Source: Callaeas wilsoni
Lineage: Eukaryota > Chordata > Aves > Passeriformes > Callaeidae
NCBI GenBank assembly: GCA_013398955.1
Contig: VWPU01014885.1
Coordinates: 1 to 64,000, forward strand
Reading direction: 5' to 3'
Length of the DNA: 64,000 bases
The stretch's first letter is position 1. Each line of letters begins with the position of its first letter. Of the stretch, positions 43,811 through 56,647 are shown one piece after another. The notes beneath the pieces were generated by a model. The model saw only the letters and a program-made list of their open reading frames with translations. It searched no databases and was not told where the DNA came from. The translations under genes were made by a program, and so were the position numbers.

Positions 43811-46800
43811 TAATAACTGAATTATTAGTTTTATCTGAGCTCTGATATCACTGTGAACAGTACAATTTTTGTCTTTCCATATATTTACAGTCTCTACAGC
43901 AAACACAGCTGAAGGGGGGGAAAGTACTCTTATATTGATTCTACCGTGATGCAGTTCAGTAGCGTGATCCTCTGACATCAGCAGTATTGTTATTCTAATC
44001 GGTTTCGTACAGCTTGCTGAACCTCAGTGTTCTGTAACATCTAGGCAATACCTTGTTGGAGAACAGGCTGTCCACAGGAATCATAGAAATTAGAGATAGA
44101 AAAGATCAAGTCAGAAGTGGCAATATAATTCCCTTCTGTAAGAGTGGATAAGTTATTCAGGCAAATCTATTTGATCTCTGAAATGTTGTCATCATGATAG
44201 AAGAAGCTGATGTTCGAAGGGGATAGGTGTTTTGACCTTGAAAACACACCCACCCAGTGAACTGTGGAAGGAACAGGCCAGGCAGATGCCAGAGCCAAAA
44301 CCAGGGTCACAGAACTTGAGACATCCACCAGTAGGCCTGCCTGTCCTGGCTTCTAATTTTCACCTGCAAGACAGCAGGATTTGTTGATTCACGTCAATAT
44401 CATTACAAGCCTTCTTGATATTTTATGTTATGTCTTAGTTCACTCTTGGCTGGGCAACAAGAGTCCCTTTTATCTTTTATTTCTATGTTTTAAAACTATA
44501 AAACCCTATGACAGTGCCAGTTTAATACAATCTTGTTACCAAGGTAAATATGTATTATCTGTGATAAAATTTTAGGCATTTCTGTAAAAGAACAGAAGTC
44601 TTGTTCAATTTGCTGCTGCTTCTAAAGCAAAATATCTTGGACATGAACCTACTATGTAGAATCTCAAAGCAAAATATTTCATGCCACTGCATAATGTAAC
44701 AGAAAGATGAGCTTATCCTGAGGTGCACTGTAGCTCTGAGAGCTATTTAAAGTGCTTTTTAAAATGGCATTTTTAAAAGTTATTTAAAAAGACCCAGACC
44801 CTGACCACTTTTAGATATTTTTAAGTTCAGTTTCACAAGAGATCTTCAGTCAATGTCAACTCCTGTTTAGTCCTATGTTAGGTGCCTAAAATGGCAATGG
44901 TTTTCTAGGCTTTCCTCAGCGCTTAATATTTCCTGTCGGGTAAATTCATCCAGTAGATAGTGCTACCCTTCTTAGCATATGTAGAAATACCTCTGTCTTA
45001 TCAGTACTGAGGTGTCCAATATCCCATGCACCTTCTAAATCTGCCGCGTAGTACAAATTAAGTATGCCTCTCATGTGAGAGGTCCAATATAAGAGATATT
45101 TTCAAAGCAGCTCTGGCATGTCATACAAAACTGCCAGAGGCAAGGAACATCCCCAAGTCTGTAGCATTCATCCAGCATATGGATTCAATTCCCTTCTGTG
45201 CCTGACAGTAAACTCACATCACTTTCCTCTCATGACTGAACCACCAAAAATAGCACCGACAAATATTTTTAGACTGTGAGAAGGAGAGCAGTAGCTTTCT
45301 CACTCACATGTGTACCATGGGACTGCAGAAAAAGATGGTAGGTGATAAAACCACAGAAAACTGTATGTTGTTTGGCATACCTGTAAAAGTACTTAATCTC
45401 ATCTGCATATGCTTTGGCTACAGTCGACTTGGACCTGATACCCAACCGTTCCTTTGTTCTGACTGCTACGTCATTTGTCACTGCCATTTTCTGCCAATTA
45501 CTCTTTCATGCATCTGATTTTCTTGGCCAGAAGATGGCATAGGCATTTCAAATTTAATTGTTGCTGCAGCTTCACTGGAAGATTCTGTATGATAATTGAA
45601 ATACAGTATAGCATTTTCTTTTCTGAATGCATCAGTAATCTTTCATTTATGCTGTGCTGATTATGTAAATTTTTCTTCAACTTTCAGCACAGCGAAACAA
45701 AACATTACAATATGGATTATACTGATAGCTCTTTAACAAATCTATTCTTCAATATCTCTCTAATATACTGTTATGTAGTTCTCCAGCTGTCCAGACCTGT
45801 AAGAGTCAGGACCCTGAATATCTATTAACTAGAGTTAAATGTTGAGGTTACTTAGGTCATTTCAGTATCTAAACTTACCTGACACTAAGTATTTCTACTT
45901 AGTTTAAACCTCAAATATTTAATACTCTCCTCAGTGCTAACAAGTTACCTGCCTATCATCATTACTTCTATAGTCAGTAGTAACATCTTTAATTGCCCTG
46001 TTGGTTTCATTAGTGTCCCAGCTAGATGACAGAAGGTCTGAAAGTCTCTTCTATGTGACAGAAGTCTGCATTCCAGTGATGTTTTATGAAAATGACAAAG
46101 TAATACAAGGTTGTTTCTGAGCTTAAATGGAAAGGGAGAGGTTTTCTTACGTGTGCTTAAAGCTACAAGGTTGGCTATGGGCTTTAAACCTTTCACATTT
46201 CCCTCTACCACCACCTGCAGCATCAGGGTTAACTTGCTAATGGGAAGCAAAACCCATAGGCCCATCGTGCTATTCAAATTTAATGTGCACGTGGACTTCT
46301 TGATTCAGGACAGGTTTATAAATAGTGCCTTTATTTTAAAAATAGGCTTTTCAGATCTAGGGGAGTTGATATTATGATCTGTAAAGTGAATGAAGCTCCC
46401 AGGAGTAACTAGAGCTTATGTAATATTTATTCCTACATTTTTGCTCAGCTGTTTTGTGCCATTTTGATGCTGAGCTGCAAGGACTATTAGTTTCTTAGAC
46501 ATTTCAAATCTTTCTTCAGTGAAGCTTGGACTACACGCTTGCCTAGATAACCTTACTTGACTTTGGTATTTTGCCTAAGAAACCGTGGTCATTGTCCCCA
46601 CTTACAACTATTTTAATTTAGTAATTTTTGTTGTGCATGATCTCTGTGGAAACCCAAACTGTGCTGCAAGGTACAACGACTTTCCAATATTAATTTAATG
46701 CTGGAAAAATTACGGACTGGCCTTTTTCTTGAAATATTCTGACTAGTTAGTCTCCCAGGTAGAAGAAACCCTGAGTAGAGCTAAGATCTATTTCTGGATA

Positions 46801-49161
46801 CATGTAAAAGAAAATTTTATTAAATTTGTATTAGGTACTCACAAAAACAGCTCTCACTCGTTGATTTTGTAGTTGTTTATGATGTTTTACAAGTGAAATA
46901 TTGGTGCTAATGGAACAGTGTTCAGGGCAGAAATGTTCATAGAATATGAAACAAATCTAGCTTTAATATCTGTCATTGGGACACCATTTTGTGCATGGAA
47001 ACATCATTAAATGAGCAGAGGCCTGACAAAATGCCTTTCTAAAGAAGAAGTTCATCTCTCTGATGCTGTACTCAGTTATGATGTCTCACATTTAAAGTTT
47101 CTGATGCTGCAGGCATTCACTGGCGAGTAGCTACCATAGTCTTGTTTTCAACTAGGAGCATAAACTCTCAAATTAACATCCTGAGCAAGGGCTACATTAA
47201 TCAGGAAGATTTCATAATGCCAAAAAAAATCTGTAAGCTATCCTTGAGGAAAATCGGGAGAAGTATTAGAATGATCAGAAACCAGTGCTTAAAAATGTAA
47301 ATAAAATTTTTGTGCCATTAGGTATGTAAAAACTGTGTACATAACAAACTTGGCAGTATGATGTTTAAATACAGCTTAATGTCTACCAAACACGATCAAA
47401 ATTTATAGGAAAGCATCCTGTTAATTAAGGCTAGTTATGAAACAATTGCAAATGACTGTTAACGTATCTGGCAATATCTTACAAGTGGTGAAAATAGTAG
47501 ATAAGAATGACATGAATCTGATCATTAGAAACTAAGTTTGATCTTCTAAAAATTAGCAGTGATGGACCAGTTACACTCTCCTCTTTCCTTAAACATATAC
47601 TTAGCAAGCAAACATTATAGGTCCGAGTCAGTGGCCACTGAAACAAAATCCTTGTACGTGTCTTCAATTACTACTGCTTGTACTGCTTAGTCTTACCTAA
47701 AAGATAAAGCAACTCCAGTTAGCCTAAGGACTAAAACCCTCACCTAAAATTGGTCCAACCTGTGGCACTCAAGGAAACATGATAGTATGTGTTTCAAAAC
47801 GCAGCTACGTGATGAAAACATGATGGCTTGTGGAAAGCATTTGTTGTAAGCTTTATTTATACAGGAAGAACTTGGAAATAGGTGACCAGAATAGTGACTT
47901 GGCAACCAATACTAAAAGATATAGACATAACTTGTGAAAAAAAGGAGGAGAAAAAGTATCCTTACTGATGTTGCCAGAAATGTGAGATCTTTTCTAAAAT
48001 TCACTCAGATTTTCTGAGTACCAAATATTCTAGCTGGAATCCCCCTAATGCTTTAAAACACTGTTGGGTTTTTTCCCATACATAAGCTCTTTCCCTTTTG
48101 CAGTAGATTATTTTCCCCAGACTAAACATTTTAGAAGAGTAAAATTACTTCACAGTCCTAACACTCAAGGAAGGAGCTCTGTAGACCACTTCTCCCTCAG
48201 TTCTCCTAAAATTACTGGAAGAATTAGTCATTTTTGACCTGCTGGCAAAGTGTTCAGCCCTCCATTCTAAGTCTATGGCAGGCATTCAGCACCACCTAGT
48301 CTATGGAACTTCAATCTTTTTTCTGTTATTATTCTGCATATACTTAAGTTGCTAGAAATTTCTGGAAACTTTCTAATTTTCATTCAGGACATACTTAGCA
48401 CTAAATCTAGTGAATAACAGCCCACACAGTAAGTTTTATATGTTCTGCAAATACAAGTTGCTACTGATACAACTGCATCATGTAGTTCTTTTTGAGGCTG
48501 TTATATTCATTTTGACATCTTGGCAATCCCATAAGCATTTTTTCTTATAATCTGTCAGGGTCACAATTTTTGTACCCAGTTAATGTTGTATTGCGCTCTT
48601 GGAGAAGTCAATTTGTCTAGGAAAACACTTGTTTGTTTTCTGTTGCGTTAATGCAGCTTTATATTCAGCGGAATATAAAAAATAAATATAATTTAAATAT
48701 ATTCAGATCTGATGTTGCTATATGTTTGCTGAGCAGAAAGGCTTCTTTTTCAGTAAGAGTGGTGAAAATATTTAGTGGAACATTGCTTTAGACAGCATCT
48801 AAAAACATAACCTGCTCAAGCTGGTTACCAGTAGATTATCTTTCTTCCCACATACATCCACTGCACAACATTTGCTTAAATTTATTAAAGCTTATTTGGC
48901 TTATGTCAAAGTCAAGAAATTCAACCTCTGCCTTCTCAGTTCAGCCAAATGGTGTTAATGCATAATAATATATTCTTTAGGTACACAAATCACATTTTTT
49001 CACAGTAACGTGATCTTACTCTAAAGAGAATGAATACTTTTTCTTCAAGGAAGAGTTATTCAAGATTTTGGTTTTGTGGCCTTTTTAAAGGGTTCAGTAT
49101 AGAGCTTCAGGCTTCATTTATAGGATTCTGTTCAAACCTAACTCTGAAGATAAAAATTAAC

Positions 49162-49206
49162 TCTATATAGATATAATATTAATATATATATTAACTTCTT
49201 ATATAC
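49162..49206. repeat. TA-rich low-complexity stretch
   Basis: Alternating T and A with a palindromic core TTAATATATATATTAA. Such tracts are prone to length change and cruciform formation. Confidence 0.7.
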
Positions 49207-52059
49207 ATTTTTATGATACTCGCCTCTAAAATACCAAGTATTCTACAAACGTCAGAGTTTAATTTCATGATATGTCATTAAAAAATGGGAATTTCATAAA
49301 TTAGCAATATTTTCCCATTATTGTAGTACCTAGATCTAAGATCATGGTTTTAAATTTTTTATTATATAAGCTCAACATCATTTCAGATCCAACTTCAGGG
49401 TCTGAAACAATGAACCTCAAAATATACAGCCATCATAGTAATGCCAGAATTTTTTTTAATTGAATTTTCTGTCTTAGTAAAAAATTTCCATGCTTATAAG
49501 GAAAATGTACCTGAACTCAAGTTTTAAAATAACCCTTCCTGAAAGGCAAATTAGAAGTCCTGCCTGCGAACAGGTATCTGGTTTCCAAGCAGTTTCCAGC
49601 CCCAACTCTTTATTCATTCAGCTGACATGCTAACCATGAGCTGGCAGCTTGGGACTTGATTTCCAAACTCATAATTTCATTTTTTTTTTTTTTTTTAAGA
49701 CAGGCTTCTAGGATATCCTGCTAGCCTCCAATTTTCACATGAAACAGCTTGTGTTTCCAAGATTTTCAGTTTGTCACTCTACAGCAGCCAGCTGAAAAAA
49801 GCCAGAACAACCATGGTGCATGAGTTTATGGAAGCCTGAAATTTGGTTGATTCAGAGACAGAGTGCCTGCTCTTCATAGACTTATTTGTTTCCAAAGCTA
49901 AAACTATTCAGAGAAATGTATACCATCTGTCACCTTTTAATACAACACCTTTTAAAGGGGAAAAAACCCTTTTAACTTTGGCTAAGGTGGGTAAAGAATG
50001 ACAATATTAGAAATAATAGTGGTGAGCAGCACCAGAAGTTTTAGTAGATGGCAGAGAAAGAAGTTTAGGATGGGCAGTCTCCAGCTAAGCAGGAAGTTAA
50101 TAAGCAAACATAAATAGAATTCTTTCAAATATTACATTTTAATAAGTGTCTGGAGTTTATATGTTACCATTTCATCAATCCTGCAATATTCTGGACAGGG
50201 AAAAAAAACCTGCCAACAGCACCTTTTCATTTACTTTCCACTTCTTGATTCATCAGCTAAACAAAGACCTCTAAGTTCCATACAGTCTCTTGTTCCTGTA
50301 TCAGTTGCCACTACGTCAAAGATAAATTCTGAAAGCAGTGCTTTTTTCCTGTGTCATCTTCTGCTTAAAGGAACTCTGATGTTTGTGCTGAAATGATCTG
50401 GAATTCTTCCAAAGGCTTCAGGATAAGCATATTTCAGTCTGGCAGTGAATCCCCAGTCAAAGATGAAACAACTACAGACACTATCACAAGAAAGTTATTT
50501 ATAAATCCAGATACTAAATCAAGGAAAACTAGTGCAGCAGTCTTTTAATTGAGGCCATTTGTTCTAGGTGCCATTAGTATAAATATCAAGTGTGTTACTT
50601 TGTGCATGTATCAAAATTTAAACACAACACTGTAGGTAGCATCCAGAAAAAGATAATTTCTATGTTTTTCTCTGACAGTATTTGCAGATTGAACATTTCT
50701 AACTGGGCATTTAAAGCCTAAGATTGGTAAGAGACTATATATTTTAAGATAATTGAAATAATATATTAAAAGAGTAGTTTTGAGAATTTTAGCAGCTAAA
50801 ATGCCCTTTTGGTCCACAGATACTTTTGCCTTCTGTTTATATTTTGTATGCTCAAAATAAATACATAAAACAATTCACCAAGCTCACCTTGGATTAATAA
50901 TGAAATTGTATATCATCTAAAGCTAATAATATATTTCCTTACAGGTTGAAATAGAAGCTCATATTTCATCTTCCATGAATAATCTCAGACTTACAAAGTA
51001 GAATCTCAAACACACAAATGCCTGTGTATATATGCATTTATATACCTACAAAGATGCATGTATAGATAACATTTATAGCTTTCTGTACTTATGGACATGA
51101 ATAACTAGAGCTTTACATGTAACAGTTATTTTAAAGAAATGAATAAAAGTGACATCAATGTTTCTTGTGAGCTTCTTCTTAGAAATTAGAATGGTTGGGA
51201 GGCATTCAGATGGGTTATCATCTAAGCAACTAAAAAAAGGAAAATATAATCTATTCTCAAAAACTGAATTCAAAACATGATGGATTCCATTGTCTTTGAA
51301 GAATATCATCTCCCTTTGTTTAAAAATGAATCAGCAGAATACTTCATTGCTTAATTTTCCAGTTTGGAGGCAGAGAAAAATGGGGCATCAGTACTGTCTG
51401 GGAACTGTCTAGGTCGCTGCCCAGCATCTTTTTTTTTTTACTGAAGAGCTTGTCTTTAAGAAAGACAACTGAGTCTGTGTTCAACTAGACTCTTAGATGT
51501 TAAGTTTATTTAAGTACTTGACAGCAGATTCAAGGAGAGTAACGTAAAAGTCATATTAAAGTCATGGAAGCTTAAAATATAAATGGGAGAAAAGATATTT
51601 TAATTTCAAGACTGGAGAAGTTAAGTAATGAAAGGAAGTTAAATAAAGAAGGTAAATGTGAGTTTGGAAATTTATTAGTAACATTATTTCTACTGATTTC
51701 TCAAGAGAGACTATTTAAAACCAAAGCAAGCCTTAAAGTTATGAATATTTTAATTTGATATGAATTCTAAGTTTGTGTGATTGAAAGAATCCAAATAAAT
51801 TACATGATAAAAATGATAGGTCATGGTAGATCAGCTTAAAGATAGTTTTCTTTCAAAAGGTTCATCTTTAAGTTAAGCTACCTTTTAAAACTATAAATAA
51901 GTGTCTTAGTTCTGATATATGACAATTTTGAGCTAGAAAGTAGAAACTAATTACATTTAAAGTGTTCCACTGAGGCTGCTCATTAATATATTGAGAGCAG
52001 AAATGACAGAAAAGAGCAAAAGAAAAACTAATACTTGCCTTTTTATATTTATTTTACAG

Positions 52060-52928
52060 GAAATGTGTTTGTTGTAAGCCTGGCAGTTGCAGACTTGATA
52101 GTAGCTATCTACCCTTATCCACTGGTCCTCACATCTGTGTTTCACAACGGATGGAAACTGGGATACCTACACTGCCAGATTAGTGGCTTCTTGATGGGCC
52201 TAAGTGTCATTGGATCAATCTTCAATATTACAGGCATCGCTATCAATCGGTACTGCTATATTTGCCACAGTCTCAAATATGACAAGCTGTACAGCGACAA
52301 GAATTCATTGTGCTATATTGTTCTTATATGGGTCCTAACATTTGTTGCTATCGTGCCCAACCTGTTTGTGGGATCGCTGCAGTATGACCCCAGGATTTAC
52401 TCCTGTACATTTGCACAGTCTGTGAGCTCAGCATATACTATAGCAGTTGTGTTTTTCCACTTCCTCCTTCCCATAGCCGTAGTTACTTTCTGTTACTTGC
52501 GAATATGGATCCTCGTTATTCAGGTAAGGCGGAGGGTTAAACCAGATAACAACCCTAGGCTGAAACCACATGACTTCAGAAACTTTGTAACCATGTTTGT
52601 GGTATTTGTACTGTTTGCAGTCTGCTGGGCTCCTTTGAACTTTATAGGCCTTGCTGTGGCTGTCAACCCAAAAACTGTAATCCCTAGGATTCCAGAGTGG
52701 TTGTTCGTATCTAGTTATTACATGGCATATTTCAACAGCTGCCTTAATGCTATAGTATATGGACTCCTGAACCAGAACTTCAGAAGAGAATACAAGAGAA
52801 TTATTGTCACTTTTTGTACAGCTAAAGTTTTTTTCCAGGATAGTTCTAATGATGCAGGAGACAGAATGAGAAGCAAACCTTCTCCGCTGATTACAAACAA
52901 CAATCAAGTGAAGGTGGACTCTGTCTGA
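52060..52928 (+). CDS. MTNR1A: Melatonin receptor 1A, coding exon 2 (end of codon 65 to residue 353, stop TGA)
   Basis: This exon supplies helices 2-7 and the cytoplasmic tail, completing a 353-residue receptor, the usual MT1 length. Visible landmarks: NRYCYICHS after helix 3 (127-135), the melatonin-receptor version of the DRY motif; C103 and C180 for the conserved disulfide; N165, Q184 and H198 at positions matching ligand-contact residues known for MT1; CWAP in helix 6 (253-256); and NAIVY in helix 7 (294-298) in place of NPxxY. C317 after helix 8 is a likely palmitoylation site. The C-terminal D-S-V matches the PDZ-binding end of MT1, known to bind MUPP1. The acceptor ATTTTACAG ends at 52059 and joins exon 1 in phase 1. 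The frame has no disruptions. The tail and NRY context favour MT1 over MT2 or Mel1c. Confidence 0.97.
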
Positions 52929-53270
52929 AAATGGAAATCTTACTCTTACCACTCAACAGCATCCAAAAAATAGTGTCCATTTTATTAGACCTCCTGTTAA
53001 TTATTGTAGTGAAATATATCTTCTACACTGAAAGCACTTTGATCAAATTCCTTGCATGGTGTTTGGGAGCTTGTTACAGAGCCTTGACATACAGATCCTA
53101 TTATACAATGGTATATCTCTTGTATAATGACATGATGATATCCTTGAGGGTATAAAAAGCTACGTTTTTTTCTTAGATGGAGATAAGCACCTAGAAGGAG
53201 ATTGAATCAGAAGTATCCATATTGCCTGGTTCAGTAAAACAACTAATAAAACTATTCCTGCCACTTTCCA
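52929..53270 (+). other. MTNR1A: Probable MTNR1A 3' UTR
   Basis: AT-rich non-coding sequence follows the TGA. A + strand ORF starting at 52931 is hydrophobic and out of frame with the receptor, so it is regarded as chance. The first canonical AATAAA is at 53245, giving a 3' UTR of about 330-340 bases if it is used. Longer forms using later signals cannot be excluded. Confidence 0.5.
53245..53250 (+). terminator. Candidate polyadenylation signal AATAAA
   Basis: First perfect AATAAA after the stop codon, in CTAATAAAACTATT. The sequence downstream is pyrimidine-rich with only a modest GT-rich element, so use is plausible but not proven. Confidence 0.45.
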
Positions 53271-56200
53271 CATGCTTTTTCTGGCCATGTTATGGTCCTG
53301 ATTCTAAAACCTCTGAAAACTTCTTTCAAAAGATGAAATCAGACCTTTATGTAACATATTAGGAGATGTGAAGTGAAAAATCAAGGTAATTGAAAATTCA
53401 TTAGGATCTTTGATAAGTACCTCTATCTATATTTCTTTGCTACTAACGTGGACACGAATATAATTTTTTTGATATTAAACCTCACCAGCCCTCCTAGGAA
53501 TGACATTCTCAATTGACTTCTCAATTTTAAAATAGCTTTTAGGAGGAGAAACATGCCTGAATGATTATCTTCAAAGCTCCAAGGGCAGGAGGATAAACAG
53601 CAAGGAAGGAAAAGAGCCATGATTCATCAGCTCAAGCCGTTTCAGCATGAAAAAAGAGGTGCAGGAGAGTTGGAATGAGAAATTTTAACAACCATTATTT
53701 CTGAAGAGCTGGTAACTCATGAAATCAGGAAGTGCCCCAGAGGAGATTCTGGGGAAACACCTTCAAGAAACATAAGCGAGGAAGAACTGTTATATCTCAC
53801 TTGTGTACAAGACAGAAGTTCTAAATCTCAGTGAGAAGAAGATTAGTGCATTTAATAGGAGTGATAGTTGAGTATGACAGTTTTGTCTGATTAGTGGAAT
53901 CTTAAGCCCATGAAACCCCGGGAAATGAGACATATATACAGGATGAGTATTTAACATCTTTCTGAAACTGATCTCCTGAGAATAACCTGAGTTATTTTTT
54001 AATCTGCCACAGATAAACTTTTCAAATTAATAATTAGGTGTTTACCAAAATTATAAACATAGTGTAATAACCTAGAACAATTACACACCTTTAAATAACA
54101 GGAAAGAGAGGATACCACTTATAACAGTGGCACAAAGAGGAACACGCGATTCTCAGGACTTTCCACAGGCAGCAGGGACCTCTTCAGTGAGGGGAGGTAC
54201 ACTGTGAAGTGAGGAAGAATAGCTAGACAGGCTGTCTCCTGCAACAATGAATCTCTCTTTATAATGAAGTCCTCTGGCAGAGAAAAGCAATTCACAACAA
54301 TAGGATTCACCTTCAAATTGACCTTAAAAAGAAAGAGCATTTAGTTCTGGAAAGAAGCTCCAACTGTCATACCTTTTAATGCTCAGTTGTTTATACCTCC
54401 AGTGACGTTCAAGTACACTCGAGCTTTTGCAAGCCAATTCCAACAATGTCAGTGGGATAACCATCAGACTTTTGTTAATCTATGTTAAAATGTGAATTTT
54501 ACTTAAACAGTTATTTTAAAATAATATTTACTGTAGTGGAGATTTTCTTGAGCTTATATGTCCTAGAAAACAACAGTCATTCTGTTATAGAACTCCTTAA
54601 AATGCTTATAAACCTAACAACATTCCATCTTTCTTGGACCATAGATTAGTGTACCCTTGGTTTACTGATGAACTAAAGGGAATGGATTCATATCTACTTG
54701 AAAGCCCCACTGACACTTCATCATCTGACCAGTTTCTTACCTTAAAAACAGGTGCCTCATGTCAAGGTATCAACGGAACTAAATGAACAACATTGTAAAA
54801 CCTTGGATATGAACTAGCAAGTCAATGCATTGCTGAGGTGCTTGACTCATCTTTGTTTACATTTTCCAGTCAGAACCACTGTGTAAATAACCAGCTCTCT
54901 TCTATTGTGGTATCATCATATGATATGATACAACATGATTTACAGCATAAAGTATATCACAGCTTTCTTCACTGTGATTTCATCCTTGGAGGATGCTTAG
55001 CTCTGTAATTTTATTGCTTCGTGTGTAGTTATTTTAGAATAGCAAGGGAGGCATGACCACCTTACAAGTAAATGAGTTTTTCATGCAAGAAAAAAATACT
55101 ATTTAAATTCTTACAAAAATTGCCTTATTTAAAGCATATTTTCAATGAAAATAATGTCTTATTATATATCTATGAAAGTAGCATAAAGACAATTAAAGTA
55201 GCTTAATCATTAGTAAGGTTAGAATCCTCAAAGATCTTTCACTTTCCATTTCCAACAGAAAATGTACATGTGTATCATGTCTACATATTTATGAGCCAGT
55301 TCAAGATACTGTATCCAATATGTGGGTTATCTGAGGAATTAAAGTCCCCTGTAATTCGCAAGTGCTAAAATATATTTTTGATGACAATGAAAATGGTTTG
55401 CTATATACAACAGAACATATTATACCAAAGGTATATATTTTATTGAATAGGCCTGTGATAAAAATGGAGAGCATTTTTCAGATCTGTATTTTGAAATATT
55501 TGTATTAAATCTAAATCACAGAAATGTGCATGTTGGTGATGTTATGAGCTGCTAAATATAGCAATAATTTTAAGAAATTTATCTCTTGTTCTTCTTTGGG
55601 GGGAGAGTTGATAATTTTGTGTTAAATTACTATGAATGAAAACTTTGGATAATATCTACTGCCCTCTTGAGATTACTTTTGCATTTACTGCCTTTCTGAA
55701 GTATGTTTTAGGTAAGGATTGCAAAACCTCTCCTTGCAAAAGTGAAAGAATAATGAATGATGCTTAACTCTGCAGTAATGGTTATTTTAATTCAATTCTA
55801 TTGCTTCAAAAGAGTCAAAGTGATTCATGCTAGACAATCAACAGCCTTGTCAGCTGCTCACTGACAATGAGCATGACAATGTAAGTCAGCACCTCACAAG
55901 ATCTGACTCTTTATGGTCAACATAAAGATGACTGGTGAAAATAATAATGATTTTTGTCCATTCTAAGGAGATGGAGTTTGAAACATCTGAAATTAGTTGC
56001 TTCTGTGAAAGTGGATGAGCCATGGCATGATTTTTTATATTCCAAGTCATTAAATTTTCCCCTGGATGAATGGTTAGCATAGCACAACTGCATTATTAAG
56101 AGTTCTGTCTGGTTGGTTTATCTAGTGTACTTGTCCTATAGCAGTCATTTGCCCCGGACAGATTTATTCCTAAAATGTGAGTCTTAGGAGTCTGCTGCAT

Positions 56201-56617
56201 CTGCAGAGGCCCATCCCGTTCCTACTTCCTATCCATTTCTGACCTGAGCCCCAGTGAAGCCAAAGGACCTCTGTGAAGGAGCAGTGAAACACCCCCATCC
56301 CCCTCCCTGTATGCAACACACTGAAGACTTATAGCCTTACTGAGCTCTACCTTATCCTGCAAGAATTTCTTTCCTATATCACAGTCTTGATTATGCTGAC
56401 AATCTGAATATGATCTTTTCAACACACCTCAAACCCTTACAGAGAGATAGTTTTATTGGTGGTCATCTACATTGCAAACTTCACGTTTACAAAGAAGCTT
56501 GGCATTATTACATATTTACCAGCAAAGAGAATCTTAATGAATATATTAATATCAAACAGGGTAGTTATTGTATTTAAACTGTAAGTGTATGCAACAATGT
56601 AGTTTCATTTGGAGTAG

Positions 56618-56647
56618 CTTTGCACATTTTCTCTTTGCACATTTTCT
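56618..56647. repeat. Perfect tandem duplication, 15-bp unit
   Basis: CTTTGCACATTTTCT occurs twice head to tail with no mismatch, which suggests a recent replication slippage. Confidence 0.85.

Larger units (their letters stand above)
512..52059 (+). other. MTNR1A: MTNR1A intron 1 (about 51.5 kb, phase 1)
   Basis: The intron runs from GTAAGG at 512 to a pyrimidine-rich TTTATTTTACAG ending at 52059. The exons on either side join in frame across a split GGA (Gly65) codon, which confirms both sites. The sequence is AT-rich and carries scattered CR1 fragments, simple repeats and tandem duplications. A possible antisense gene lies near 22.0-26.0 kb. No other receptor exon was found within it, which fits the two-coding-exon structure of this family. 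Confidence 0.93.
38011..52059. other. 3' part of intron 1, about 14 kb without recognised genes
   Basis: Uniformly AT-rich. Small tandem duplications occur at 43571-43595 (13 bp), 43769-43810 (21 bp) and 41954-42020 (17 bp, 50-bp spacing). A TA-rich stretch lies at 49162-49206 and a T run at 49680-49696. A + strand 76-codon ORF at 38323-38553 is Gln/Glu/Arg/Thr-rich but unassigned. A weak CR1-like AATCATAGAAATTAGAG lies at 44078. No CR1 could be confirmed here, so this part is poorer in recognisable repeats than the middle of the intron. Confidence 0.5.

Noticed and set aside
44078..44180. Possible CR1 3' end in minus orientation (AATCATAGAAATTAGAG)
   Set aside because: Only the first ~25 bases resemble the CR1 terminus and the rest does not follow the expected order; too weak to list.
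52060..52928. Assignment as MTNR1B (Mel1b) or Mel1c/GPR50-like
   Set aside because: The C-terminus ending in D-S-V, the total length of 353 and the N-terminal sequence fit Mel1a. Mel1c has a longer tail, and Mel1b differs in the N-terminus and tail.
52428..52952. Minus-strand 174-codon ORF opposite exon 2
   Set aside because: Mirror frame of the strongly coding receptor exon; no recognised domain.
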